The position numbers and the translations under genes were made by a program. From the NCBI GenBank assembly GCA_036379355.1, contig DASVGV010000028.1, positions 1 to 24,327 of the forward strand: a DNA stretch of 24,327 nucleotides. Reading direction: 5' to 3'. The notes beneath the pieces were generated by a model. That model did not search any database. It saw only the letters and a program-made list of their open reading frames with translations, and had not been told where the DNA came from. Positions 1 through 6,118 of the stretch are shown here, piece by piece (the first letter of the stretch is position 1; each line of letters starts with the position of its first letter). Source of the DNA: CAJCIY01 sp036379355 (GTDB lineage: Bacteria > Actinomycetota > Actinomycetes > Mycobacteriales > CAJCIY01).

Positions 1-1
1 C

Positions 2-298
2 CTAGCGCTGCTCGAGCACCGCCACGACGCCGACTGGGAGTGGACGACCGCCGACCTCGACCGCGCCCACGACCGGCTCGCCGCCTGGCGTACTGCCGTC
101 GATGCGCCCGCCGGACCCGCGGCGGCGCCGACCCTGGCCCGCGTTCGGGAAGGGCTCGCGAACGGTCTCGACAGCCCACGGGCGCTCACCGCCGTCGACC
201 GCTGGGCCGAAGAGGTTCGCCTCCACCGCGGCGACGACCCGACCGCGCCGGCGACGGTCCGCGCCGCCGTCGACGCGCTGCTCGGCGTCCTGCTCTGA
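2..298 (+). CDS. mshC: MshC C-terminus: mycothiol-biosynthesis cysteine ligase (5'-partial)
   Basis: This is the last 98 residues of an open frame that enters from outside the window and ends at TGA 296-298. The helical tail (LALLEHRHDADWEW at the start, VDALLGVLL at the end) resembles the C-terminal domain of MshC, a cysteinyl-tRNA-synthetase-like enzyme. MshC joins cysteine to GlcN-Ins with ATP in mycothiol synthesis in the cytoplasm. The catalytic HIGH and KMSKS regions lie outside the window, so the call rests on tail similarity and on the neighbours: mshC commonly sits close to a PAC2 gene near actinobacterial proteasome loci. A true cysteinyl-tRNA synthetase is the main alternative but would normally have a longer anticodon-binding domain. 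It converges on the PAP2 gene with only a 9-base gap, and I see no obvious terminator hairpin there. Confidence 0.75.
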   Translation, partial: LALLEHRHDADWEWTTADLDRAHDRLAAWRTAVDAPAGPAAAPTLARVREGLANGLDSPRALTAVDRWAEEVRLHRGDDPTAPATVRAAVDALLGVLL

Positions 299-307
299 CC
301 CCGGCCC

Positions 308-973
308 TCAGCGCGGCTCTCGGGCGGTCAGCCAGGTCCCGGCGGCGAGCACGAGCCCCAGCCCCAGCAGCCAGCCGGTCAGCACGTCGTCGGGGGTGTG
401 CAGGCCGGCGACGACCCGCGTACGCCCGGCGACGAACCCGACCGCCGCGGCGACAACGTACGCGGCCCAGCGCCAGCGCAGCGGCAGCAGAGCGAGCAGC
501 ACCACGCCGACGACGGCGGTCAGGTCGGTCGTGTGCCCCGACGGGAACGAGCCGATCGGCAGACCGAGCAGGCTGCCGACGGACGGGTGCCGGATCAGCA
601 GCTTGCAGACCGCGACGCTCACCAGGGCGGCTGCGGTCACGGCGCCGACCGCGATCGCGCGGGTCCGCACGCCTTGCCGCGCCAGGGACACCCCCAGCAC
701 GACGGCGACGACGACGAGGAACCACCACATGCCGAGGGCCTGGACCAGCTGTACCAGCGCGTGCGGTCCGGGCTGCTCCGCGTGCCGGATGCCGTCGCGC
801 AGCCGCAGGGCCTCCTGCGCGTAGTCGCGGCGGACGTCGACGACATGCACAACGACGAGCGCGAGCGCCGCCGCGAGCGCCAGCGCGGCGAGCGTCGCGT
901 CGGCGTACCAGTCGCGGACGGCAGGTCTGGGCAGACCGCGCAGCCCGGTGCGCGGCCTGCCCACGGACGTCAC
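308..973 (-). CDS. PAP2-family membrane phosphatase
   Basis: A 221-residue integral membrane protein of the type 2 phosphatidic acid phosphatase family, which dephosphorylates lipid phosphates such as undecaprenyl pyrophosphate or phosphatidate at the membrane. All three phosphatase motifs are visible: K124-LLI-R128-HP, P144-S-G-H147, and R186-x5-H192-x3-D196. Hydrophobic stretches lie around residues 25-47, 82-98, 106-123, 152-165, 169-184 and 197-213, giving about six spans. The GTG start at 973 overlaps the TGA of the upstream PAC2 gene as GTGA, so translation is probably coupled. The frame stays open for another 240 codons upstream, but that part lies antisense-free inside PAC2 in another frame and does not read like a protein. 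The substrate cannot be told from sequence. Confidence 0.85.
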   Translation of the reverse strand: MTSVGRPRTGLRGLPRPAVRDWYADATLAALALAAALALVVVHVVDVRRDYAQEALRLRDGIRHAEQPGPHALVQLVQALGMWWFLVVVAVVLGVSLARQGVRTRAIAVGAVTAAALVSVAVCKLLIRHPSVGSLLGLPIGSFPSGHTTDLTAVVGVVLLALLPLRWRWAAYVVAAAVGFVAGRTRVVAGLHTPDDVLTGWLLGLGLVLAAGTWLTAREPR

Positions 974-1830
974 GACCGGCCGCGACGCCGCAGGAACCGC
1001 TCGAACTCCTCGGCGATCACCTCGCCGCTGGCCTCGGGAAGCTCGGTCACCGCACGCTCCTCGAGCGACCGGACGTACTCGGAGATGTCGCTGTCCTCGG
1101 CGGCCAGCTGGTCCACGGTCGTCTCCCAGGCCCGCGCCGCGTCCTCGAGCTCGCCGAAGTCGAGCGCGAGGTCGAGCAGGTCCTCGACCCGCCGCAGCAG
1201 CGCGACAGTTGCCTTCGGCGACGGCGACTGGGAGACGTAGTGGGGGACAGCGGCCCAGAGCGACAGCGCCGGGATGCCCGTCGCCCGGCAGGCCTCGGTC
1301 AGGACGCCGGTGATGCCCGTGGGGCCCTCGTACCGCGAGCGCTCCAGCCCGAGGGTTGCGGCCGTCTCCGGGTCGGACGCCGTCCCGGTGACCGGTACGG
1401 GCCGGCTGTGCGGCGTGTCGGCCAGCAGCGCGCCGAGCGTGACGACGAGCGAGGCGCCGGTGTCGTCGAAGACGCCGACGAGCTCGGTGCAGAACCGCTG
1501 CCAGCGCATGTTCGGTTCGATGCCGTGCACGAGCAGCACGTCGCGCTCCATGGCCGCCGGCCGGGCCACCGCCAGCGTGGTCGTGGGCCAGTCGATGCGG
1601 CGCTCGCCGTCGACCATGCTCACGACGGGACGGTTCACCTGGTAGTCGTAGTAGTCCTCGCCGTCGAGCTCCGCGATCGTCTCGGCGTCCCACGCGGCGG
1701 CGAGGTGCCGCAGCGCGCCGCTCGCCGCGTCACCGGCGTCGTTCCAGCCTTCGAAGGCCGCGAGGACGACCGGGTCGCGCAGGGCGGGGACGACGAAGCC
1801 GCCGGCGCCGGCGGTGGGAGGGGTGCTCAT
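970..1830 (-). CDS. PAC2 (proteasome assembly chaperone 2) family protein
   Basis: A 286-residue protein starting MSTPPTAG and matching the actinobacterial PAC2 family (Rv2125-like): PVVLAAFEGWNDAGDAASGA near the N-terminus, the DYYDYQVNRP segment, and an acidic C-terminal helical tail ending in RRRGRS. The family is named after the eukaryotic proteasome assembly chaperone. A chaperone role for the bacterial members is not established, so proximity to prcBA is suggestive only. A TAGGCT -10 box (1844-1839) lies 8 bases before the ATG at 1830 and 5 bases before an in-frame GTG at 1833, so the mRNA is probably leaderless and either codon could be the start. The PAP2 gene follows with a 4-base overlap, making a two-gene operon. 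Confidence 0.85.
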   Translation of the reverse strand: MSTPPTAGAGGFVVPALRDPVVLAAFEGWNDAGDAASGALRHLAAAWDAETIAELDGEDYYDYQVNRPVVSMVDGERRIDWPTTTLAVARPAAMERDVLLVHGIEPNMRWQRFCTELVGVFDDTGASLVVTLGALLADTPHSRPVPVTGTASDPETAATLGLERSRYEGPTGITGVLTEACRATGIPALSLWAAVPHYVSQSPSPKATVALLRRVEDLLDLALDFGELEDAARAWETTVDQLAAEDSDISEYVRSLEERAVTELPEASGEVIAEEFERFLRRRGRS

Positions 1831-1838
1831 CACCCGTC

Positions 1839-1844
1839 AGCCTA
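1839..1844 (-). promoter_or_regulatory. -10 box TAGGCT of the PAC2 gene
   Basis: TAGGCT on the minus strand fits the actinobacterial TANNNT -10 pattern and ends 5 bases before GTG 1833 and 8 bases before ATG 1830. There is no convincing Shine-Dalgarno sequence, so a leaderless transcript is inferred. Confidence 0.5.
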
Positions 1845-1885
1845 CGTTCCGGGAGGGGGCACCTCCCGCTTCTCGCGGCGTCCGG

Positions 1886-2335
1886 TCAGGTCGTGTGGAC
1901 GATCAGGACGTCGACCGCCGCCCGGTGCGACACGTTCTGCGGCACCGACCCGAGGATGCGCCCGGACAGCGAGTTCAGGCCGCGGTTTCCCACGACGAGC
2001 AGGTCGGCGCGGTACGAGCCAGCCGCCTCGACCAGGACGTCGACGGGATCACCCTCGACCGCGTGCTTCTCGATAGCGGAGGCCCCGGCCTTCTGCGCAA
2101 CCGCCTCGGCTTCCCCGAGCGCGTCCTCGGCGGGACTCGAGCCCGTCACCTTGTAGGCGAGGTCGCCGAGCTCCTCGGCGGCCCGGCGGCGGTCCTTCTC
2201 CGGCAGCGGCCGGTACGCGGACACGAGGTGCAGGACCGCGCCCGCGTCGGCCGCGATGCTGGCGGCGCGCTCGACAGCCCGGAAGCTGGACTCCGAACCG
2301 TCCGTGCCCACGAGCACACTGGTGAAGCTGGCCAT
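1886..2335 (-). CDS. Universal stress protein (UspA family)
   Basis: A single-domain UspA protein of 149 residues, the usual length. It begins with the beta-1 strand TSVLVGTDGSESS (D12 contacts nucleotide in the family) and carries the ATP-binding signature G116-x2-G119-x9-G129-S130. It is therefore predicted to be an ATP-binding cytoplasmic dimer that responds to starvation, hypoxia or other stress; no specific partner can be named. The ATG has a good GGAGG Shine-Dalgarno 4 bases upstream. It appears monocistronic: its own -10-like box is present, it ends about 40 bases before the PAC2 promoter, and pncA lies upstream with a 73-base gap. Confidence 0.9.
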   Translation of the reverse strand: MASFTSVLVGTDGSESSFRAVERAASIAADAGAVLHLVSAYRPLPEKDRRRAAEELGDLAYKVTGSSPAEDALGEAEAVAQKAGASAIEKHAVEGDPVDVLVEAAGSYRADLLVVGNRGLNSLSGRILGSVPQNVSHRAAVDVLIVHTT

Positions 2336-2365
2336 GGAACCTCCGCGGGTCAGGTGGACGGGATC

Positions 2366-2371
2366 ACCCTA
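2366..2371 (-). promoter_or_regulatory. Candidate -10 box TAGGGT of the usp gene
   Basis: TAGGGT on the minus strand lies 30 bases before the usp ATG, leaving a short leader that contains the GGAGG ribosome site. No clear -35 hexamer is seen at the usual distance. Confidence 0.35.
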
Positions 2372-2408
2372 GCGATCAAGCGGGCAAAGTGGGGCACATC
2401 GCGTGCCG

Positions 2409-2996
2409 TCAGGTCACCCGCACGCCGGCCGCGCGCATCTCGGCGATCGCCGCGTCCGTCGTCGCCGGCGCGACGCCCGCGGACAGGGCCGTGACGAGCA
2501 CCGTGGGAAACCCGGCGGCCCGCGCGTCCAGCGCGGTGGCCCGGACGCAGTGGTCGGTCGCGAGGCCCGCCACGACCACGTCGGTGACGGCCGCCTCGGC
2601 CAGCACCTGGGCCAACGGCCGGCCGGCCGCGTCGTGGGCCTCGAAACCGCTGTACGCCGCGCTGTGCTCGCCCTTGTCCACGACCACGTCGACGAGCCCG
2701 TCCCGGACGGCCGCGGCGAACGCGGGATGCAGGTCAGCGCCCGGCGTACCGATGCGGCAGTGCTCCGGCCAGGTGGCGACGAAGTCGGGGTCCGTGCTCC
2801 AGTGCGCGCCCGGGTCGACGTGCCGGTCGCGGGTCGCCACCACCAGGGCGTAGCGGCCGCGGGCTGCCGCCAGGTGGTCGGCCAACGCACGCGCGACAGC
2901 GGCGCCGCCGGTCACCGCGAGGGACCCGCCCTCGCAGAAGTCGTTCTGGACGTCGACGCACACCAGTGCCGTCCGTCCCGTGCCGGTCGCGGTCAT
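2409..2996 (-). CDS. pncA: Nicotinamidase (isochorismatase-fold amidohydrolase)
   Basis: A 195-residue cysteine hydrolase predicted to convert nicotinamide to nicotinate and ammonia in the NAD salvage pathway. The catalytic triad is visible as D15 (VDVQNDF), K108 (VVDKGEH) and C150 (GLATDHCVRATA). The metal site typical of nicotinamidases is complete: D57 and H59 in RDRHVDPGAHW, H65, and H79 in WPEHC. These metal ligands argue for nicotinamidase rather than another isochorismatase-like hydrolase. The length is close to that of mycobacterial PncA. The ATG is preceded by GAGGTGA. It is divergent from the HAD gene, whose start lies 63 bases away, so the two share a small promoter region. Confidence 0.85.
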   Translation of the reverse strand: MTATGTGRTALVCVDVQNDFCEGGSLAVTGGAAVARALADHLAAARGRYALVVATRDRHVDPGAHWSTDPDFVATWPEHCRIGTPGADLHPAFAAAVRDGLVDVVVDKGEHSAAYSGFEAHDAAGRPLAQVLAEAAVTDVVVAGLATDHCVRATALDARAAGFPTVLVTALSAGVAPATTDAAIAEMRAAGVRVT

Positions 2997-3047
2997 GGCT
3001 CACCTCGCATCACCATCGTCCCCGATCGGCGCGCGGCGCGCGCCCCG

Positions 3048-3053
3048 TAACCT
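3048..3053 (+). promoter_or_regulatory. -10 box TAACCT of a leaderless start (HAD gene)
   Basis: TAACCT ends 6 bases before the GTG at 3060 and there is no Shine-Dalgarno sequence. This is the typical layout of a leaderless actinobacterial mRNA starting on the initiation codon. Confidence 0.55.
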
Positions 3054-3059
3054 GGCCGC

Positions 3060-3776
3060 GTGCCGGCCGACCGCAGACGTCCTGCTGCGCTGCTCTGGGA
3101 CATGGACGGCCTGCTGGTCGACTCGGAACCGGTATGGACGGTGGCAGAGCGCGAGCTGTTCGCCTCCTGGGGGATGGCTTTCACCCCGTCGATGAAGGCC
3201 GCCGTCGTCGGCCGACGCATGGACGCGTCCGTCCAACTCATGATCGAGCTCGGCGCGCCCGGGTCGGACGGCGCGACGGCGGCTGCGGTCGCGGACCGGC
3301 TGCTGCACCGGATGGCCGAGCTGTTCGCCGAGGACCTCCCGCTGCTGCCGGGCGTCACCGATCTGCTGGCGGCGGCGCACGCCGCCGGCATCCCGCAGGC
3401 GCTGGTGTCCGCGTCGTACCGGCTGCTCGTCGACGCGGTGCTGGCGGGCCTGCCGGGGGAGCCGTTCGACGTCGCCGTGGCCGGCGACGAGGTCACCCAC
3501 GGCAAGCCGCATCCGGAGGCCTACCTGACCGCGGCCGCCCGCCTGGGTGTCGACGCGCACGACTGCATCGTGCTGGAGGACACACCGACCGGGGCGCGGG
3601 CCGGCGCGGCGGCGGGCGCAGCGGTCGTCTACTGCCCGAGCGTCCCGAGCGCCGGGGCGCCCGAGCCCGGCTGGCACGCGGTCCCCACGCTGGCGGCCGT
3701 CGGGCTGGACGACCTGCGTGGGTGGCTCGGTCCGGCTTCCGACGTCAGTCCTGGAGGTCGGGCTGCTCGCGGATGA
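3060..3776 (+). CDS. HAD-superfamily (IA) phosphatase/phosphomutase-like hydrolase
   Basis: A 238-residue haloacid-dehalogenase-type hydrolase, expected to remove phosphate from a small phosphorylated metabolite, often a sugar phosphate. Motif I is D14-M-D16-G-LL (D14 nucleophile, D16 acid/base). Motif II is the ALVSAS strand. Motif III is K149 in HGKPHPEAY. Motif IV is VLEDTPTGARAG. A helical cap domain lies between motif I and motif II, as in subfamily IA and the beta-phosphoglucomutase group. The GTG start is supported by the TAACCT box 6 bases upstream. The last 32 bases overlap the 3' end of the convergent aldolase gene, so the Gly/Arg-rich tail is unlikely to be conserved. The substrate cannot be assigned. 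Confidence 0.85.
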   Translation: MPADRRRPAALLWDMDGLLVDSEPVWTVAERELFASWGMAFTPSMKAAVVGRRMDASVQLMIELGAPGSDGATAAAVADRLLHRMAELFAEDLPLLPGVTDLLAAAHAAGIPQALVSASYRLLVDAVLAGLPGEPFDVAVAGDEVTHGKPHPEAYLTAAARLGVDAHDCIVLEDTPTGARAGAAAGAAVVYCPSVPSAGAPEPGWHAVPTLAAVGLDDLRGWLGPASDVSPGGRAARG

Positions 3777-4512
3777 TCCGGTCGAACAGGGGCTGGAACT
3801 GGAACCACCCGGCGAACTCGCTGCCGACCTGCGTGTGGGTGAGCGCCGCGTTGTCGGGCGTGATCTCGACGAGCGGACCGGCCGCCATCGCCATCAGCTG
3901 CGCCTGGCACGACCGCTCCATGGTCATGAACCACCAGACCGCCGCGTCGACGCTCGTGCCGACGGTCAGGAGGCCGTGGTTTCGCAGGATCACGGCCTTG
4001 TTGTCCCCGAGCGCGTGCGCGATGCGCTTGCCCTCCTCGACGTCCAGCACGACACCGGTGTAGTCGTCGAACAGCGAGTGGTCCTCGTAGAACGCGCAAA
4101 CGTCCTGGGTGATCGGGGCCAGGGTGATTCCCAGGGCGGACAGCGACTTGCCGTAGACGGAGTGGCTGTGCGCCGCGGCGACGGCGTCGGGCCGGGCCTG
4201 GTGGACCTGGGAGTGGATCGCGAAGGCCGCGCCGTTCACCGGACGGTCACCCTCGACGACGTTCCCCTCGTGGTCGACCCGGATGAGGTCGCTCGCCTTG
4301 ACCAGCGAGAAGTGCAGGCCGAACGGGTTCACCCAGAAGGTCTCCGGGAACTCGGGGTCGCGGGCGGTGATGTGCCCGGCCACGCCCTCGTCGAAGCCGG
4401 CCTTCGAGAACAGCCGGAACCCGGCGGCCAGCCGGATCTTGCGGTGCTGCCGCTCGTCGGCGACGTTGTCGAACGTGGGCGGGGCGAAGGTGCGGCCGGC
4501 GGGCTCGGGCAT
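3745..4512 (-). CDS. Class II aldolase/adducin family protein
   Basis: A 255-residue protein with the class II aldolase/adducin fold. The zinc-binding histidines are visible: H115 and H117 in AHSHSVYG, and H179 in ILRNHGLLTVG. GVAGHITARDPE near residue 43 matches the substrate-phosphate loop of this family. In fuculose-phosphate aldolase a catalytic glutamate sits four residues before the histidine of the HMAAYQSRPD helix. Here that place (about residue 96, before H100) is alanine, so simple sugar-phosphate aldolase chemistry is doubtful and the substrate is unknown. The ATG at 4512 has GAGGAG about 6 bases upstream. The frame stays open to 4668, but that extension overlaps the promoter and nuclease tail and is rejected. 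Confidence 0.8.
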   Translation of the reverse strand: MPEPAGRTFAPPTFDNVADERQHRKIRLAAGFRLFSKAGFDEGVAGHITARDPEFPETFWVNPFGLHFSLVKASDLIRVDHEGNVVEGDRPVNGAAFAIHSQVHQARPDAVAAAHSHSVYGKSLSALGITLAPITQDVCAFYEDHSLFDDYTGVVLDVEEGKRIAHALGDNKAVILRNHGLLTVGTSVDAAVWWFMTMERSCQAQLMAMAAGPLVEITPDNAALTHTQVGSEFAGWFQFQPLFDRIIREQPDLQD

Positions 4513-4542
4513 GACGACTCCTCGGGACGGCAGTAGACCTCC

Positions 4543-4548
4543 ACTGTA
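4543..4548 (-). promoter_or_regulatory. Candidate -10 box TACAGT of the aldolase gene
   Basis: TACAGT on the minus strand fits TANNNT and lies 30 bases before the ATG, leaving a short leader that holds the GAGGAG ribosome site. Confidence 0.35.
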
Positions 4549-4589
4549 GGACGCTCCCGCTGCCCGCGCCCGCGGCCCGCCGGGGACGT

Positions 4590-5429
4590 TCAGCCGGCCG
4601 CGAGCGGGTACGGCGGCGGCGTGCCCCCGTGCGCCGGGCAGAGCGGTTTGAAGTCGCAGAAGGCGCACAGCGCACCGGGGCTGGCACGGAAGTCACCGCT
4701 GTCGCGGGCGCGCGCGACCGCGTCGCCGAGCGCGAGCAGCTGACGCTCGACCGCGCGCAGCTCGACCTCGGAGGGGGAGTACGTGAGCTTCTTGCGGTCG
4801 GCGAGGTAGAGCAGCTGGAGCACGGCCGGAACCACGCCGCGCGTGCGCCAGACGACCAGCGCGTAGAACTTCAGCTGGAAGAGGGCCTTGGCCTCCCACA
4901 TCTCGCCCGGGGAGGTCCCGGTCTTGTAGTCGACGACGCGCACCGCCCCATCGGCCGCCACGTCGAGACGGTCGATGATCCCGCGCAGCAGCAGGCGGTC
5001 GTCCAGAACGGTCTCGACGTGCTCCTCGCGGCCGGCCGGCGCCAGGCGGGTGGGGTCCTCGAGATCGAAGTAGCTCGCGAGCAGGATCTCCGCGCTGGCC
5101 AGCCAGGCGGCCTCGGTGCCCTCGGGTGCGCCGTCGAACAGCGCAGCGTTCTCCGGCTCCTGTTCGAGCAGCGCCGCCCAGGCAGCCGGGAGCATCGCCT
5201 GCGCCGTCGCCAGCGTCCGTTCGACCGGCGCGAGGTCGAAGAGCCGCTCCAGGACGGCGTGCACGACCGTGCCGCGCACCGCGGCGGCGCTGGGCGCCTC
5301 GGGCAGCCGGTCGATCACCCGCAGCCGATAGCGCAGCGGGCAGGTCTTGAAGTCGCCGGCACGCGAGGGCGACAGCGAGGGCATCGTCGGCTCGGCTGGG
5401 TCGGCATCGACGACGGCCGGCTGGGACAT
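4590..5429 (-). CDS. RecB-like PD-(D/E)XK nuclease with Fe-S cluster
   Basis: A 279-residue stand-alone nuclease of the RecB/AddB-Cas4-like superfamily, acting on DNA, probably in repair. The catalytic residues are visible: H57 in RGTVVHAVLERLF, D153 in GIIDRLD, D167-Y-K169 in VVDYKTG, and the QxxxY motif Q185-Y189. Four cysteines (C30, then C255, C258 and C264 in CAFCDFKPLC) are placed as in the iron-sulfur-stabilised members, where one N-terminal and three C-terminal cysteines clamp the fold. No helicase motor is attached. The start at 5429 is chosen because TACCGT ends 6 bases upstream, giving a leaderless layout. The 32-codon extension to 5525 is rejected. Relatives commonly flank actinobacterial proteasome loci, on the side of the site-2 protease and trmI. 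Confidence 0.85.
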   Translation of the reverse strand: MSQPAVVDADPAEPTMPSLSPSRAGDFKTCPLRYRLRVIDRLPEAPSAAAVRGTVVHAVLERLFDLAPVERTLATAQAMLPAAWAALLEQEPENAALFDGAPEGTEAAWLASAEILLASYFDLEDPTRLAPAGREEHVETVLDDRLLLRGIIDRLDVAADGAVRVVDYKTGTSPGEMWEAKALFQLKFYALVVWRTRGVVPAVLQLLYLADRKKLTYSPSEVELRAVERQLLALGDAVARARDSGDFRASPGALCAFCDFKPLCPAHGGTPPPYPLAAG

Positions 5430-5435
5430 GCCGTC

Positions 5436-5441
5436 ACGGTA
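5436..5441 (-). promoter_or_regulatory. -10 box TACCGT of a leaderless start (nuclease gene)
   Basis: TACCGT on the minus strand ends 6 bases before the ATG at 5429, with no Shine-Dalgarno sequence between, which decides the start codon. Confidence 0.5.
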
Positions 5442-5545
5442 GGACGCGGATCGGACACCGGTGAAGCGGCACGCCGGATCCGGGCCGTACCGGCGCCAGG
5501 AGGTGACTTCGTCCGAAGCGTGCACCTGCCGGGAGGCCCACGACC

Positions 5546-5551
5546 TACCCT
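5546..5551 (+). promoter_or_regulatory. Candidate -10 box TACCCT upstream of the 160-residue gene
   Basis: TACCCT lies 48 bases before the ATG at 5600. The leader holds GGAGGG 5 bases before the start. The remainder of the divergent gap (5430-5599) shows no other recognisable feature. Confidence 0.3.
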
Positions 5552-5599
5552 GGTGCCGATCTTTCGTCGAGCGGGTCGGACCGAGAGCCAGGAGGGCAG

Positions 5600-6082
5600 A
5601 TGGCAGCGGGCGATCCGAGCACGCCGGCGTCTCCCACGCCCGCGCCGCAGCGGCCGGTCGTACGCCGGCGGGCTCCGGCGATCTCCGCGGGCGTTCAGGG
5701 CGCGCTGCTGGCCCTGTGCGGGGTGCGCAGCGGCGCCACCGTTCTCGACCTCACCCCCGGGGGATGCTTCGTCCGCCCGGCTCACGCCGCGGCGGGCAAG
5801 GGCGGCGTCGTGCTGGTGGCCCAGCCCGCCGCGCTCGCCGAGAGCCTGCCCGCCGTGCTGCGCGGCGCCCAGGTGACCCACGTGTTCGCGCTGCTGCCCG
5901 GCAGTCGCCTGCTCACCGTCCTGCGCCCGGTCCTGCGCGCCGGCGCCCGCGTCGCGATGACCGCGGTCGACGCCGACGCGGTCCACGAGGCGGCGCTGGT
6001 CGCGGCGTACGACGTGGTGCACCTCGAACCGGACGTCGAAGGGATGGTGGGCGCCGTCGTGCGCCCGCGCCCGCCGTCCTGA
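5600..6082 (+). CDS. Small methyltransferase-fold-like protein, function unknown
   Basis: A 160-residue protein that I do not recognise as a named family. After a Pro/Ala-rich start (residues 1-28), residues 40-140 follow the pattern of a Rossmann-fold SAM methyltransferase. GATVLDLTPGG sits where motif I (VLDxGxGxG) is expected, VVLVAQP as the next strand, THVFALLPGSRLL as the motif IV strand, and LRPVLRAGARVAMTAVD as the late strand. The glycine loop is degenerate and the acidic residue that normally ends the second strand is missing, so SAM binding is doubtful. The start has a clean GGAGGG. It lies 36 bases before the site-2 protease gene on the same strand and may be co-expressed with it. 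It could be an inactive relative of the nearby methyltransferase or an unrelated small fold. Confidence 0.65.
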   Translation: MAAGDPSTPASPTPAPQRPVVRRRAPAISAGVQGALLALCGVRSGATVLDLTPGGCFVRPAHAAAGKGGVVLVAQPAALAESLPAVLRGAQVTHVFALLPGSRLLTVLRPVLRAGARVAMTAVDADAVHEAALVAAYDVVHLEPDVEGMVGAVVRPRPPS

Positions 6083-6105
6083 CGGCTGCTCACGGCACGG
6101 CCCCG

Positions 6106-6111
6106 TAGCAT
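6106..6111 (+). promoter_or_regulatory. -10 box TAGCAT of a leaderless start (site-2 protease gene)
   Basis: TAGCAT ends 7 bases before the GTG at 6119. A GGAG lies too close to the start to work well as a ribosome site. Confidence 0.45.
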
Positions 6112-6118
6112 CGGAGCG

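Noticed and set aside
40..2076. Very long open frame (678 codons) on the plus strand
   Set aside because: Arg/Pro/Ala-rich composition is typical of the wrong frame in GC-rich DNA. It lies antisense to the PAP2, PAC2 and usp genes, which have clear motifs.
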